A stretch of 63,008 nucleotides of DNA, taken from Chloroflexota bacterium (GTDB lineage Bacteria > Chloroflexota > Anaerolineae > JAAYEA01). The position numbers were made by a program, and so were the translations under genes. Positions 46,802 through 56,456 of this stretch are shown piece after piece. The stretch is taken from positions 1 through 63,008 of the forward strand of contig JAIOAV010000011.1 in NCBI GenBank assembly GCA_019873665.1, written 5' to 3'. Position 1 is the first letter of the stretch, and each line of letters opens with the position of its first letter. The notes under the pieces are model-generated. The model was given only the letters and a program-made list of their open reading frames with translations, searched no databases and had not been told where the DNA came from.

Positions 46802-48289
46802 TCAGTGCATATGTACTGGAACCGGAAGGAGGATGGAAAAGCAGCTCCCCTTTCCCACCTGGCTATTTACCACAATCTCCCCGCCGTGCGCCTGGAAGAT
46901 CTCACGGGCGATGCTGAGGCCCAAGCCTACACCCTCCTTGTCCGCTCGCGCCTTGTCGCCGCGATAGAAGCGCTCAAAGATGTGCGCTAGGTCCTCCGGC
47001 GGGATGCCAACCCCTGTATCCGTCACACTGATCACCAGCCAGCGCCCATCCGACGCTATGGCAGGAATGTCCACGCCTGTCGCCAGCACGCCCGCCAGCT
47101 TGTCCGCCGCTACCACCATCCCCGAGAGATTGACATACCCCCCTCGCAAGGTGTATTTGAGCGCATTGTCCAGCAGGTTACCTAGCGCCAACTCCAGCCG
47201 CTCGGCATCGCCTACGATCTGCGGAAGTGTCTGCGGCGCCGTGACTTGTAGTGTGATCTCCGCCGCAGATGCCTGCGGGCGGAACTTGTCCGCCGTGGCC
47301 TGAAGCAGGCGCGCCATATCCACCGGCACGCGCGCCATCTGAACCTGTCCGGCCTCTAGCCGCGCCAGATCTAGCAGGTCGCGCACCAAGCGCACCATGC
47401 GGCTCGCTTCCTCATAGATGATCTGCTGTGCCGCCCGCAGGGTTTCGGGATCGCGGATCTTGCCCTCGACGATTGCCTGCGAAAAGCCGCGAATGGAGGT
47501 CAGTGGAGTCTGTAGGTCATGGGAGATGTTGACGAGGAGATCGCGCTGCGTCCGTTGCGCGCGCGCCACCTCATGCGACATGCGATTGAACGCAGCAGCG
47601 AGCCGCCCGATCTCGTCGCGGCTACGCACGCGGATATCGTGGTAGTAGTGGCCCGCCGCCATCTCCATCACCGCGCCAGTCATGGCCTCCAGCGGGTGCA
47701 CGATCGAGCGGGAGATGAGATAGCTCACCAGGAGCGAGACTGCCAGCGCTAGCCCACCAATCGCCAACAATGGCGGTAGCCATTCGCGCCACGGGCGAAG
47801 CGCATCCGCTGCAGGGATCGCCAGCACGAGGTATGCCGTTTGTGCCGCCGGTGATGCATGCTGCAGGCGAATATAGAGGAGATAGAAGCGCTCTCCGGTC
47901 GCGTAACGCCATCGCTGCCAGGGCACGGCAGCGGCAGACGCCTCGAAAGCAGCTGAAGAGGGCAGTGGGATGTGCTCTGCAGAAGCCATGGCCTGCGACG
48001 TGCCAGCCAAGATCATACCGCTGGCGTCTACGACGAGGAGTGAGCCCTCAAGCGCCAACAGCTCATGGCGCAATCTTTCCAGCAACAGCTGGGGCGTGTT
48101 GATATCCGCTTCGGGGAGCCCAGTGAGCGTGCGCGCCAGCCATAGGGCATCTGCACGCCCATGCGCCAGGACAGCCTCCTGCTCGTATTGCCGCAGCCCC
48201 AAGATGCCCAGAGCGCCCACCAGGATCAGGCACACCAAGATGACGAGCAAGTAGGAGGCGAACAGCTTGACACGCAAGGTCTGAAACAT
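46802..48289 (-). CDS. Sensor histidine kinase with HAMP domain
   Basis: A 495-residue membrane kinase. TM1 (about residues 8-30) and TM2 (about 165-190) enclose a periplasmic sensing domain of about 130 residues with no motif I recognise. A HAMP domain follows, then the dimerisation domain with His257 in NISHDLQTPLT. The ATPase domain has LGNLLDNALKYT (N box), VTDTGVGIPPEDL (G1), FERFYRGDK (F box) and GVGLGLSIAREI (G2). It should phosphorylate the response regulator encoded just upstream. I start at ATG 48289 (MFQTLRVKLF), preceded by GAGGCGGA. The signal is unknown. Confidence 0.9.
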   Translation of the reverse strand: MFQTLRVKLFASYLLVILVCLILVGALGILGLRQYEQEAVLAHGRADALWLARTLTGLPEADINTPQLLLERLRHELLALEGSLLVVDASGMILAGTSQAMASAEHIPLPSSAAFEASAAAVPWQRWRYATGERFYLLYIRLQHASPAAQTAYLVLAIPAADALRPWREWLPPLLAIGGLALAVSLLVSYLISRSIVHPLEAMTGAVMEMAAGHYYHDIRVRSRDEIGRLAAAFNRMSHEVARAQRTQRDLLVNISHDLQTPLTSIRGFSQAIVEGKIRDPETLRAAQQIIYEEASRMVRLVRDLLDLARLEAGQVQMARVPVDMARLLQATADKFRPQASAAEITLQVTAPQTLPQIVGDAERLELALGNLLDNALKYTLRGGYVNLSGMVVAADKLAGVLATGVDIPAIASDGRWLVISVTDTGVGIPPEDLAHIFERFYRGDKARADKEGVGLGLSIAREIFQAHGGEIVVNSQVGKGSCFSILLPVPVHMH

Positions 48290-48353
48290 GATCAGATCCG
48301 CCTCGCACATCAACCCCATCTGTCGGCGTCATGCACCAGCGGATGGCGTAAAA

Positions 48354-49031
48354 TCAAGTGATGGTGACCAGTTTGTAGCCGATGCCACGCACCGTCTCGA
48401 TGGCGACATCACTGTCTGCAAGCTTGTCGCGCAAATGCGCCACATGGACATCCACGGTGCGCGTGTCGCCATAGTAGTCGTATCCCCATACCCGGTTAAG
48501 GAGCTGGTCACGATTGAGCACCAATCCCGGGTTCTCGGCGAAAGCCATGAGCAGATCGAATTCCTTTGGCCGGAGCTCCAAAGCCTGGCCACGCACATAC
48601 GCCTCACGACGGCTGGGATCGATCTCCAGTGAGCTGAGCCGAATGATGGGCGGCGTGCTGGCGCCGATGCCGTAACGGCGGAGCACTGCCTTGACGCGCG
48701 CGATCATCTCGCGAGGGTTGAACGGCTTGGTCACATAATCATCCGCGCCAAGCTCCAATCCCACAATCTTGTCCACATCATCCGCACGTGCCGTCAGCAT
48801 AATAATCGGCACGCTATTGCCCGCCTGCCGCAGCCGCCGACACACCTCCCATCCATCCATCTGCGGCAGCATGATGTCCAGCAAAACTAGGTCCGGCTTG
48901 TGCTGAGCGATCTTGTCCAGCGCAGTCTGGCCGTCAGTAGCGGTGAGCACCTGGAAACCTTCTGCTTCCAAGTACAGGGTGGCCAGTTCCAGGATATTGC
49001 GCTTGTCGTCTACCACGAGTACAGTGGCCAT
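48354..49031 (-). CDS. OmpR/PhoB-type response regulator
   Basis: 225 residues. The receiver domain has the acidic pair Asp8-Asp9, phospho-acceptor Asp52 in LLDIMLPQMDGW, the switch Thr in MLTARADD and the Lys in YVTKPFNPREM. The C-terminal winged helix shows LSSLEIDPSRREAYV, RPKEFDLLMAFAENPGLVL and YYGDTRTVDVHVAHLRDKL, which bind DNA. It precedes its kinase by 64 bases in the same direction. GAGGAGGAG is the ribosome-binding site. Confidence 0.93.
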   Translation of the reverse strand: MATVLVVDDKRNILELATLYLEAEGFQVLTATDGQTALDKIAQHKPDLVLLDIMLPQMDGWEVCRRLRQAGNSVPIIMLTARADDVDKIVGLELGADDYVTKPFNPREMIARVKAVLRRYGIGASTPPIIRLSSLEIDPSRREAYVRGQALELRPKEFDLLMAFAENPGLVLNRDQLLNRVWGYDYYGDTRTVDVHVAHLRDKLADSDVAIETVRGIGYKLVTIT

Positions 49032-49106
49032 TGCTCCTCCTCACTGCCGTACGACGCCCCGACAGGTGAGCTCGCACGCGATGCCTTGCGACGCACTATC
49101 AGCCTC

Positions 49107-49134
49107 TTGCCAAAAAGCCCGGGGCGACTATAAT
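49107..49134 (+). promoter_or_regulatory. Promoter of the small zinc-ribbon gene
   Basis: TTGCCA (49107-49112) and a perfect TATAAT (49129-49134) are 16 bases apart, 38 bases ahead of ATG 49172. Confidence 0.7.
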
Positions 49135-49171
49135 CAGGCTAGTTGTCCTGCAAACGAAAGGAATCCTCAAG

Positions 49172-49468
49172 ATGAACGTTTCGCGAACCGAGGCCCTCAA
49201 TCTGTCCACCGCGGCCTATGAGATGGGCGCGGACATCCTGCGTGGCCAATTGGAAAGAGCAGCGGGCGACGGTGCTTGGGTGATCGGCGAGACGGACCTT
49301 GCCGAATGGCTGCAAAAATACGAAGATCAAGAGGTATTGATCATCGTCGCGCCCGTAGGGGCCAAAAGCAACGCCAGGCAAGTATGCGGCACATGTGGCG
49401 CGGAATACTCTGGCAACCAGTGCCCACGCTGCCGTGAGGTGCGCCAACGCCTGCGCGGCCGCACATAG
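49172..49468 (+). CDS. Small zinc-ribbon protein, 98 aa
   Basis: The C-terminal third contains Cys72, Cys75, Cys84 and Cys87 in CGTCGAEYSGNQCPRC, a CxxC-8-CxxC zinc ribbon, ending in a basic tail (REVRQRLRGRT). The N-terminal 60 residues are predicted helical then a short strand and match nothing I know. The zinc ribbon could bind nucleic acid or protein. It has its own promoter and an AAAGGAA ribosome-binding site. Convergent with rsmE. Confidence 0.65.
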   Translation: MNVSRTEALNLSTAAYEMGADILRGQLERAAGDGAWVIGETDLAEWLQKYEDQEVLIIVAPVGAKSNARQVCGTCGAEYSGNQCPRCREVRQRLRGRT

Positions 49469-49514
49469 GCCTCTGGTGCTGGGGCAAACGGAGGATGTGC
49501 TCTTTTCTGCTATT

Positions 49515-50306
49515 CTAGCCCAAATCGCCGAATGTGTGCAAAACGATGGTCGTGGCCACCAGCGCGGCTGTCTCGGCACGGAGCACACGGGTACCCAGCG
49601 TCACGGTGCGGATGTCGTAGCGACGCGCCAGCTCGATTTCCTCATCCGCAAATCCCCCTTCAGGCCCGATAAGCAAAGCGACCGAAAAGGGACGGCGCGG
49701 GTTGCCCTCACCCGCGCTCGGGGCAGCGCTTTCGGCACTGTACTGGCTGAGCAAGGCCTCGCGAAGGCCGACCGCCCTCTCCTCTTCCCAGGGCATGAGC
49801 GCTAGACCGCTGCGCCTCGTTTGCTCACACGCTTGCGAAAAGACCACCGGCGGCCGCAATCGGGGCAACCTTCCCCGTCGCGATTGCTCTGCCGCTTCCA
49901 GGATAATCCTCTCCCAGCGGGCGATCTTGGCGCTGGAGATATCATCAAGGCTGGACATCAGGCAGCGGGCGCAGATTACAGGCACGAACTCAACCACACC
50001 GATCTCGGTACCTTTTTGCAGCACCCACTCCACATGCTGTCCCTTGAGCACGCCCTGGTAGAGCGTGATCTTGGTGCGTGGCTCTCCCGTCGCCAGCGCT
50101 TTGCGCATTACTGTCCCGGAGACCCGATCTCGCTCCACGACATCCAATGTGACATTGTACGCCCATCCGGTATCATCGAGGAGAATGACCTGGTCGCCGG
50201 AGCGCAGTCGCAGCACGTTGCGAATCTGGTGCACTACTGCGCTGTCGAGCTCGACCCGGTTTTGCCGGAATGCAGCGGGAGAGACAAAGAAGCGCGGAGT
50301 CGTCAT
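49515..50306 (-). CDS. rsmE: 16S rRNA m3U1498 methyltransferase RsmE
   Basis: A 263-residue SPOUT-family methyltransferase. The N-terminal PUA-like domain starts RFFVSPAAF and contains HQIRNVLRLRSGDQVIL; the knotted SAM domain has LYQGVLKGQHVEWVLQKGTE, RWERIILEAAEQSRRGRLP and GPEGGFADEEIELA, then LGTRVLRAETAALVA. It methylates U1498 of 16S rRNA. I start at ATG 50306 (MTTPRFF), 17 bases after the prmA stop. It is the last gene of the heat-shock/translation operon. Confidence 0.92.
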   Translation of the reverse strand: MTTPRFFVSPAAFRQNRVELDSAVVHQIRNVLRLRSGDQVILLDDTGWAYNVTLDVVERDRVSGTVMRKALATGEPRTKITLYQGVLKGQHVEWVLQKGTEIGVVEFVPVICARCLMSSLDDISSAKIARWERIILEAAEQSRRGRLPRLRPPVVFSQACEQTRRSGLALMPWEEERAVGLREALLSQYSAESAAPSAGEGNPRRPFSVALLIGPEGGFADEEIELARRYDIRTVTLGTRVLRAETAALVATTIVLHTFGDLG

Positions 50307-50323
50307 GCGCACCCCCGAGAGAG

Positions 50324-51259
50324 CTAAGCGCTGTCGCCGGTGCCTTTCACGCCGATCAAGGAAATCCAGTCCCCCTCCTGAGCACACCGCACAACTCGCA
50401 ACCCAGCCGCCGCCCACGCAGCGCGTACCGCCTGCTCTCGGTCCTGGATAATGCCCGCCGCCACCACCTCACCATCCGCTGCCAGGTGCGCGACGATGGC
50501 CGGCGTCAGAGCGGCAATGACCTCTGCCAGGATGTTTACCACAATCACCTGGTATGTACGCGGCAGCTCCGCCGCAGCATCTGGCTGCAGATCGTATCCC
50601 TCGACACCTAGGGTACCCAGCGCAAAGGTGATCTGCTGGGCGACGCCATTGCGGATGGCATTCTCACGGGCGACGCGCACGGACATGGCATCCACATCCA
50701 GCCCGACAACCGGCGCTGCGCCTCTCTTGGCCGCATAGAGAGCCAGAATGCCTGACCCGCTGCCCAGATCGAGCAGCGAGCGGCCAGCCAGTGGCATCGC
50801 CTCCATGGCACACAGGCAAAGGCGCGTGCTGGGGTGCAAACCAGTGCCGAAAGCCAAGCCAGGATCAACCAAGAGCACCACATCCTCTGGCTGCGGCTCG
50901 TACTCCAGCCAGGATGGCACCACGACGATGTGTTCGCCAATACGCTGGATATGGTAATCGTGCCGCCACGAGGTTGCCCAGTCCTCCTCCGCCAGATGGC
51001 GAAAGGCAGGCTCCTCAAAGGGGTATATCTGGCGCAGATGCCAGAGAGCTTCCTCCACTTGCTGCCGCAGCGTGTGGTTTTGAGGGTCGAGATACCCCTT
51101 CACCAGCACCATCTGGCGCGGGCCTAACGTCTTTTCCACGTCAGGCGGCAACAGCGGCCGCTCTATGGCGGTACCCCCCTGACTGTAGCGGCTGAGCACC
51201 TCGGTGACGGCTTCTGCGGCTTCGAGATCAGCGCGCACACTCACCTCAAGCCAGGCCAT
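50324..51259 (-). CDS. prmA: Ribosomal protein L11 methyltransferase
   Basis: A 311-residue protein: an N-terminal substrate-recognition domain (MAWLEVSVRADLEAAEAV), a linker, then the Rossmann methyltransferase domain with GTGLHPSTRLCL, LLDLGSGSGILALYAAKRGA and VVNILAEVI, matching PrmA. It trimethylates residues of ribosomal protein L11. I use ATG 51259; an ATG at 51289 would overlap the dnaJ end by 17 bases. The dnaJ-prmA-rsmE order is common in Firmicutes and relatives. Confidence 0.9.
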   Translation of the reverse strand: MAWLEVSVRADLEAAEAVTEVLSRYSQGGTAIERPLLPPDVEKTLGPRQMVLVKGYLDPQNHTLRQQVEEALWHLRQIYPFEEPAFRHLAEEDWATSWRHDYHIQRIGEHIVVVPSWLEYEPQPEDVVLLVDPGLAFGTGLHPSTRLCLCAMEAMPLAGRSLLDLGSGSGILALYAAKRGAAPVVGLDVDAMSVRVARENAIRNGVAQQITFALGTLGVEGYDLQPDAAAELPRTYQVIVVNILAEVIAALTPAIVAHLAADGEVVAAGIIQDREQAVRAAWAAAGLRVVRCAQEGDWISLIGVKGTGDSA

Positions 51260-51272
51260 ATCCAACCCGCCC

Positions 51273-52391
51273 TTAGGTTCCAAAGACATCCTTCACCTTT
51301 TCAAAGAAGCTCTTGCCATTCTGCGGCTTGACCTCTTTGCCCAGCGTCTTGGCAAGCTCCCTGAAGAGCTGTTTCTGCTCGTCCGTCAGAGAGCGCGGCG
51401 TGGTTACATGTATATGTACCAGCATGTCACCACGCTGGCTGCGCCGCAAATAGGGCACGCCCTTGCCACGGAGTGGGATCGTCGTGCCGGATTGGATGCC
51501 AGCCGGTATGACAAGCTTTTCCTCACCATCCAGCGTTGGGATCGTGATCTCGTCGCCGAGAGCCGCCTGCGCAAAGTTCAGCGACCAATCGAGCTCGATA
51601 TCGTTCCCGTTCCGCCGGAAGAACTCGTGCGGCTTGACTCTGATATCCACATAGAGGTTGCCCGGAGGGCCGTTGCGTGATCCGACCTCCCCTTCTCCGC
51701 TCAGGCGGATGCGTGTGCCATCGTCCACGCCTGCAGGGATATTCAGGGAAAGCCGTCTGGTGACCAGGACATAACGCCGTCCCTGGCATTCATGACATGG
51801 TGTGGAGACGATCTCGCCTGTCCCCTCGCAGCGAGGACACGTGGCAACGTTCACGAACGTGCCAAAGATGGAGCGCTGCGTCTGACGTACCTCGCCAGTA
51901 CCTCCACACTGCGGACAGCGCACCGGCTGCGTTCCCGGTGCCGCCCCCGAGCCATTGCATGTGGGACATGTCTCGTGCCGGTCTATCTCGATCTCTTTCT
52001 CGGTGCCAAAGACCGCTTCCTCGAACTCGATGGTCACCTGAGTTTGCAGGTCCGCACCGCGCATGGGCCCTTGCTGCGTCCCGCGACGCCCACCGAACCC
52101 GAAAAAGTCGTTCAGGATGTCATCCAGACCGCCAAAGCCAAAGCCAAAGTCACCCGGCCCGCCACCTGGCATATCCACCCGCCCGAAACGATCATACATC
52201 GCGCGCTTTTCGGCGTCGCTCAGCACTTGATACGCCTCATTGATCTCCTTAAAGATCTCCGCAGCGTTGTCATCTTTGTTGACATCCGGGTGATACTTGC
52301 GGGCAAGGCGGCGATACGCCTTGCGGATGTCGTCCTCTGTTGCGTCTCTGGGGACCTCTAGAATTTCATAGTAGTCGCGCGTTGTGCCCAA
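51273..52391 (-). CDS. dnaJ: Chaperone DnaJ
   Basis: A 372-residue class I Hsp40. The J domain has DYYEILEV and the HPD motif in [10 protein letters not shown]; a Gly/Phe-rich linker (about 75-100) follows; four zinc motifs [24 protein letters not shown] and CHECQGRR form the zinc-finger domain; then C-terminal substrate domains. It starts at TTG 52391: an in-frame TAG lies five codons upstream and GGGAG is the ribosome-binding site. Unlike the usual tight dnaK-dnaJ spacing, 215 bases separate the two, with a hairpin and a second promoter between. Confidence 0.93.
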   Translation of the reverse strand: MGTTRDYYEILEVPRDATEDDIRKAYRRLARKYHPDVNKDDNAAEIFKEINEAYQVLSDAEKRAMYDRFGRVDMPGGGPGDFGFGFGGLDDILNDFFGFGGRRGTQQGPMRGADLQTQVTIEFEEAVFGTEKEIEIDRHETCPTCNGSGAAPGTQPVRCPQCGGTGEVRQTQRSIFGTFVNVATCPRCEGTGEIVSTPCHECQGRRYVLVTRRLSLNIPAGVDDGTRIRLSGEGEVGSRNGPPGNLYVDIRVKPHEFFRRNGNDIELDWSLNFAQAALGDEITIPTLDGEEKLVIPAGIQSGTTIPLRGKGVPYLRRSQRGDMLVHIHVTTPRSLTDEQKQLFRELAKTLGKEVKPQNGKSFFEKVKDVFGT

Positions 52392-52460
52392 ACCAGATGC
52401 TCCCTATATGCGACATCCCGCCACTTTACGCGTGGCAGAGCGCTTCAGTCAGTATTTTCT

Positions 52461-52489
52461 AGCCTAGCACGAAACGGCCATTTTGTCAA
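52461..52489 (-). promoter_or_regulatory. Separate promoter for dnaJ-prmA-rsmE
   Basis: On the minus strand a perfect TTGACA (52489-52484) and TAGGCT (52466-52461) are 17 bases apart. No CIRCE repeat accompanies it, so this promoter may give basal, HrcA-independent expression of dnaJ-prmA-rsmE. Confidence 0.6.
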
Positions 52490-52545
52490 TCGCTCCACCA
52501 CCTGATTCAAAGTTATCCTCGTCATCCGGCAAGGGGCATAGTATA

Positions 52546-52577
52546 GCGCCCTCCTGGCCTAGCAGTCAGGAGGGCGC
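52546..52577. other. Perfect 11-bp hairpin between dnaK and dnaJ
   Basis: GCGCCCTCCTG (52546-52556) and CAGGAGGGCGC (52567-52577) form an 11-base-pair GC-rich stem with a 10-base loop. Neither strand has a following T run, so it is not a typical intrinsic terminator. It could be an mRNA processing or stability element that protects the hrcA-grpE-dnaK message, or an attenuating hairpin. Confidence 0.7.
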
Positions 52578-52606
52578 GACATACCCCCTCAGATCAGACG
52601 GGGCGC

Positions 52607-54496
52607 CTAGACCTCGCGGTATTCGCCCTCCACGGTCCCATCCTTGCTCTCAGCTCCACCCCCGGGTCCTTGGGCGCCAGGCTGCTGCCCCGCTTGCTGG
52701 TAGGCGGCGGTGCCGATCTTTTGCAGGGCCTCTCCCAGCTCTCTGGTGGCACTGCGGATTTGGCCGGTGTTGTTGCTTTGCATGGCGGAACGAACCGCCG
52801 CGACTTTGCCTTCTACCTCGCTGCGCAGATCCGCCGGAACCTTGTCGCCCATATCGCGCAGCGTCTTTTCCGCTGTGTAGATCGCCGAGTCCGCCATATT
52901 GCGCGCCTCGACCTCTTCCTTACGGCGGGCATCTTCGGCAGCATGGCGCTCGGCATCCTTGACCATCTGATCCACTTCCTGCTTGCTCAGCCCACTGGAA
53001 GCGGTGATGGTGATCTTCTGCTCGCGGCCGGTCGCCTTGTCTTTAGCGCTTACATGGAGGATGCCGTCGGCGTCAATATCGAAAGCAACCTCAATCTGCG
53101 GGATGCCGCGCGGCGCCGGCGGGATACCATCCAGGATGAAACGGCCCAGCGTCTTGTTATCGGCGGCCATCGGGCGCTCACCCTGCACAACGTGAATCTC
53201 AACGCTGGTCTGGCCATCGCTAGCCGTGGAGAATATCTGGCTCTTCTTCGTCGGGATAGTGGTATTACGCTCGATCAACGGCGTGGCCACGCCACCCAAC
53301 GTCTCGATACCCAGCGTCAACGGAGTCACATCCAGCAGCAGAACATCCTTCACCTCGCCACCCAACACCGCGGCCTGGATCGCTGCGCCAACCGCCACAA
53401 CCTCATCCGGGTTGATCCCTTTGTGAGGCTCTTTGCCAAAGAAGCGGCGCACGAGCTCTTGGACTGCCGGCATGCGCGTTTGGCCACCGACCAACACCAC
53501 TTCATCAATATCCTGCGGCGAGATCTTGGCATCTTCTAGCGCCCGCTGCACAGGCCCTCTGGTGCGCTCAATGAGATCACCAACGAGCTGCTCCAACTTG
53601 GCGCGCGTGATGCTCATCTGCAAGTGCTTGGGGCCGGAGGCATCCGCCGTGATAAAGGGCAGGTTGATCTCGGTCTGCATCACCGTGGAGAGCTCAATCT
53701 TGGCCTTTTCCGCAGCCTCTTTCAGGCGCTGCAGCGCCATGCGATCCTTGCGCAGATCAATACCCTGATCCTTCAGAAATTCGTCGCAGATCCAATCTAT
53801 GATGCGCTGATCAAAGTCATCACCGCCGAGAAAAGTGTCGCCGTTGGTGGATTTGACCTCAAAGACGCCATCGCCGATATCGAGGATGGAGATGTCGAAC
53901 GTGCCACCGCCCAAGTCATAGACGGCGATCTCTTCATCCTTTCTCTTGTCCAAGCCATATGCCAGCGACGATGCCGTCGGCTCGTTGATGATGCGCAAGA
54001 CCTCGAGCCCGGCGATCCTGCCCGCGTCCTTGGTAGCCTGACGCTGTGAATCGTTGAAATAGGCAGGGACCGTGATAACCGCCTGCGTTACCGGCTCACC
54101 CAGATACGCCTCTGCGTCTTGTTTGAGCTTTTGCAGGATCATCGCCGAAATCTCCGGCGGCGAGTATTCCTTCCCGCCCATCACTACCCACGCGTCGCCA
54201 TTGGGCCGTTCGACGATCTTATAAGGCAAGACCTTGCGCGCCTTGACCACTTCAGGGTCGTTGTACTTGCGTCCCATCAGACGCTTGATGGAGTAGATAG
54301 TGTTCTCCGGGTTGGTGACGGCCTGCCGGCGCGCCACTTGGCCCACGGTTCTCTCGCCTGTCTTGGGATTGACGGCCACAACTGAAGGGCAAAGCCGCGA
54401 CCCTTCCGCCGTCGGGATAACTACGGGCTCACCGCCCATCATTACGGCGACAACCGAGTTTGTTGTACCCAGGTCAATACCGACAATTTTGCCCAT
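52607..54496 (-). CDS. dnaK: Chaperone DnaK (Hsp70)
   Basis: 629 residues, normal for bacterial Hsp70. The ATPase domain opens with [14 protein letters not shown] and has [19 protein letters not shown] and [16 protein letters not shown]. The linker [20 protein letters not shown] leads to the substrate domain ([28 protein letters not shown]), and the tail is Gly/Gln-rich. I start at ATG 54496, preceded by GGAGGAGGA. It works with the adjacent GrpE and DnaJ. A weak box (TTGTGA / TATTAT) in the 67-base gap after grpE might add a promoter. Confidence 0.96.
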   Translation of the reverse strand: MGKIVGIDLGTTNSVVAVMMGGEPVVIPTAEGSRLCPSVVAVNPKTGERTVGQVARRQAVTNPENTIYSIKRLMGRKYNDPEVVKARKVLPYKIVERPNGDAWVVMGGKEYSPPEISAMILQKLKQDAEAYLGEPVTQAVITVPAYFNDSQRQATKDAGRIAGLEVLRIINEPTASSLAYGLDKRKDEEIAVYDLGGGTFDISILDIGDGVFEVKSTNGDTFLGGDDFDQRIIDWICDEFLKDQGIDLRKDRMALQRLKEAAEKAKIELSTVMQTEINLPFITADASGPKHLQMSITRAKLEQLVGDLIERTRGPVQRALEDAKISPQDIDEVVLVGGQTRMPAVQELVRRFFGKEPHKGINPDEVVAVGAAIQAAVLGGEVKDVLLLDVTPLTLGIETLGGVATPLIERNTTIPTKKSQIFSTASDGQTSVEIHVVQGERPMAADNKTLGRFILDGIPPAPRGIPQIEVAFDIDADGILHVSAKDKATGREQKITITASSGLSKQEVDQMVKDAERHAAEDARRKEEVEARNMADSAIYTAEKTLRDMGDKVPADLRSEVEGKVAAVRSAMQSNNTGQIRSATRELGEALQKIGTAAYQQAGQQPGAQGPGGGAESKDGTVEGEYREV

Positions 54497-54563
54497 CGAG
54501 TCCTCCTCCAAATGATCTACAGTCTCTATAATAGGAAACAGCAAAATACCATCACAAGGGGCA

Positions 54564-55109
54564 CTAGGCAGCGGCCTTGGACACGCGCACCAGTGCCGGC
54601 CTCAAAATGCGGTCGCCCAATCTATAGCCACGCCGCAATCGTTCGATGATGTACCCTTCAGGATAGGTATCTGTCGCCTCATACATCACAGCCTCCTGAC
54701 AAGTCGGGTCAAAAGGCTGTCCCGCTTCTGCCACGATCTCGGTCAGCCCGGTTCCCTGCAAGACGTTCTGCAACTTGCGTTGGATCAGCTTGACTCCCTC
54801 CGCCCAATCAGCATTCGCATCGTCAGTGGGAAGGTGGTTTACCGCGCGCTCCAAGTCATCCAGCACAGGCAGCAGATTGGTCAAGAGATCGGCTGTAGCC
54901 CATAGCCGCATCTGTTCATAGTCGCGCTCTTGTCGTTTGCGGTAGTTGGCAAAGTCAGCAGCCGTTCTCCGCCACTGATCGAGATACTCGGCTGCTAATT
55001 TGCTCTGCTCTTCTAAAGCCTGCTGCATCACAGCAGCCTCCGTGGTGGAGGGTGTCTCTTGGCTCGCAGCCTGCTCATCCACCGTTCTTTCGTGCTCTTC
55101 AGGATTCAT
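54564..55109 (-). CDS. grpE: Nucleotide exchange factor GrpE
   Basis: A 181-residue cochaperone that exchanges ADP on DnaK. The acidic, disordered N-terminus ([17 protein letters not shown]) leads into a long coiled coil (about 30-75, ending [16 protein letters not shown]) and the C-terminal beta domain with [18 protein letters not shown] and [20 protein letters not shown] start at ATG 55109; it follows hrcA by 22 bases. An upstream in-frame ATG would overlap hrcA and adds residues unlike GrpE. Confidence 0.93.
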   Translation of the reverse strand: MNPEEHERTVDEQAASQETPSTTEAAVMQQALEEQSKLAAEYLDQWRRTAADFANYRKRQERDYEQMRLWATADLLTNLLPVLDDLERAVNHLPTDDANADWAEGVKLIQRKLQNVLQGTGLTEIVAEAGQPFDPTCQEAVMYEATDTYPEGYIIERLRRGYRLGDRILRPALVRVSKAAA

Positions 55110-55131
55110 TCCAAGACCGCCTTTCCACCAG

Positions 55132-56214
55132 TTATTCACCAGAAGAACGATCTGTCTGTTCGCTTGCATCGCGCTCCGACAAGTCGTTGATCAGCTCGCT
55201 CAAGAGCCGGGAAACATACCGCACGGCAGAAACCGCACGTCGGTAAGGCATCCGCAGCGGGCCGAGAATGCCCAGCGCACCGGAGACCCGTCCCACGCTA
55301 CCATAGTTCGCGAGAACAATGCTATAGTCCTCCATCTCTTCCCAGCGCCCCTCCCCGCCGATGATCACGTGCACGCCGCCGCTCGTCATAGCCTCTTTGA
55401 GCACAGAATCAAGCAGTGAACGCTGCTCCAACACGCTAATGATGTGTCGCGCTTTCTCGACCTCGGCGAACTCGGGTTGCTCCAACACGTCCAGCAGTCC
55501 ATCGCGATACAGCGTGAGGCCGCGCTGTCGTTCCTCCTCCCACATCATGTCTATCAGCCGCTGCAGGACCTGATGCTCAAAAGCATCGAGCATCTGCACA
55601 CTGGCACCGATCTCGGCTGTCGTCAGGCCCTGAGCGAGGGTATTCAGCTTGTTGGCGTGCACTTCCATCTCGTTCTGCGAGATGGGATAAGCCAGCGGGA
55701 TCATCTCCTGGCGGATCTTGCCACCATATAGGACCAACACGATCAACGCCATCGTATCGCTGACGGTTACGAGCTTGATATGGCGAACGCGCGCCTGTGG
55801 TGTATGCGGAGAAGTAACCAAAGATGCCGCCCTGGCGCTGTGCGCCAGCACTGCCGCCGTCAGGCGCATCCACTGGTCCAGATCCATGCGCACCTGGTGG
55901 AACTGGTGGCGGATCATCCGCTGCTCGGCAGCAGGGAGCTCAGCCTCATCCATCAGCCGTGTAACAAAGTAGCGATATCCCTTTTCCGTGGGCACGCGGC
56001 CGGCAGAGGTATGAGGCTGCATAACATAGCCCATCTCCTCGAGCAGCGCCAGTTCGTTGCGCACAGTGGCCGAACTCACGCCCAGCGCGCACCTACTGCA
56101 GATGGCCACAGAGCCAACAGGCTGGGCCGTATTAACGTACTCGTGAATCAGCGTCGCCAGGATTTCCTTCTGTCTGGCGGTCAGCTCATCCGACTCTTTC
56201 TCTACCATAGTCAT
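55132..56214 (-). CDS. hrcA: Heat-inducible transcription repressor HrcA
   Basis: A 360-residue repressor that binds CIRCE operators and is kept active by GroEL in well-studied bacteria. The N-terminal winged helix has LTARQKEILATLIHEYVNTA, VGSVAI and SSATVRNELALLEEMGYV, followed by QPHTSAGRVPTEKGYRYFV, the family signature; a GAF-like domain and dimerisation region follow. It heads its own regulon here (hrcA-grpE-dnaK), so control is autogenous. ATG 56214 or ATG 56208 could be the start. Confidence 0.94.
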   Translation of the reverse strand: MTMVEKESDELTARQKEILATLIHEYVNTAQPVGSVAICSRCALGVSSATVRNELALLEEMGYVMQPHTSAGRVPTEKGYRYFVTRLMDEAELPAAEQRMIRHQFHQVRMDLDQWMRLTAAVLAHSARAASLVTSPHTPQARVRHIKLVTVSDTMALIVLVLYGGKIRQEMIPLAYPISQNEMEVHANKLNTLAQGLTTAEIGASVQMLDAFEHQVLQRLIDMMWEEERQRGLTLYRDGLLDVLEQPEFAEVEKARHIISVLEQRSLLDSVLKEAMTSGGVHVIIGGEGRWEEMEDYSIVLANYGSVGRVSGALGILGPLRMPYRRAVSAVRYVSRLLSELINDLSERDASEQTDRSSGE

Positions 56215-56268
56215 ATTGACTCATATCATATCAACAAATCTCAGAACAACGTATCAGGTTGCGACAGA

Positions 56269-56295
56269 TTAGCACTCTCACCTTGCGAGTGCTAA
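56269..56295. promoter_or_regulatory. CIRCE operator (HrcA binding site)
   Basis: TTAGCACTC (56269-56277), nine bases, GAGTGCTAA (56287-56295): a perfect nine-base inverted repeat identical to the CIRCE consensus. It begins one base past the -10 box of the hrcA promoter and covers the expected transcription start. Confidence 0.97.
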
Positions 56296-56296
56296 C

Positions 56297-56325
56297 ATAG
56301 TACCACCAAGTCGCTTTTGTGTCAA
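56297..56325 (-). promoter_or_regulatory. Promoter of the hrcA-grpE-dnaK operon
   Basis: On the minus strand a perfect TTGACA (56325-56320) and TACTAT (56302-56297) with 17 bases between, a vegetative-type promoter directly abutting CIRCE. About 75 bases separate the expected start from the hrcA ATG. Confidence 0.92.
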
Positions 56326-56456
56326 GTTCTGAGAAGGCAAACAACACGAACGAGCTGCAATTTGCCAGCACGGAGGAATAACGCTGCGATCAGAAACAGC
56401 AGCCAATAGCAAGGCGAAATGTCGCCGCGCTGAAGTTGCAGCGACCGCCGCGATCT

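Noticed and set aside
52546-52577. Intrinsic terminator between dnaK and dnaJ
   Set aside because: The stem is strong but no T run follows on either strand, so I list it as a hairpin of unknown role rather than a terminator.
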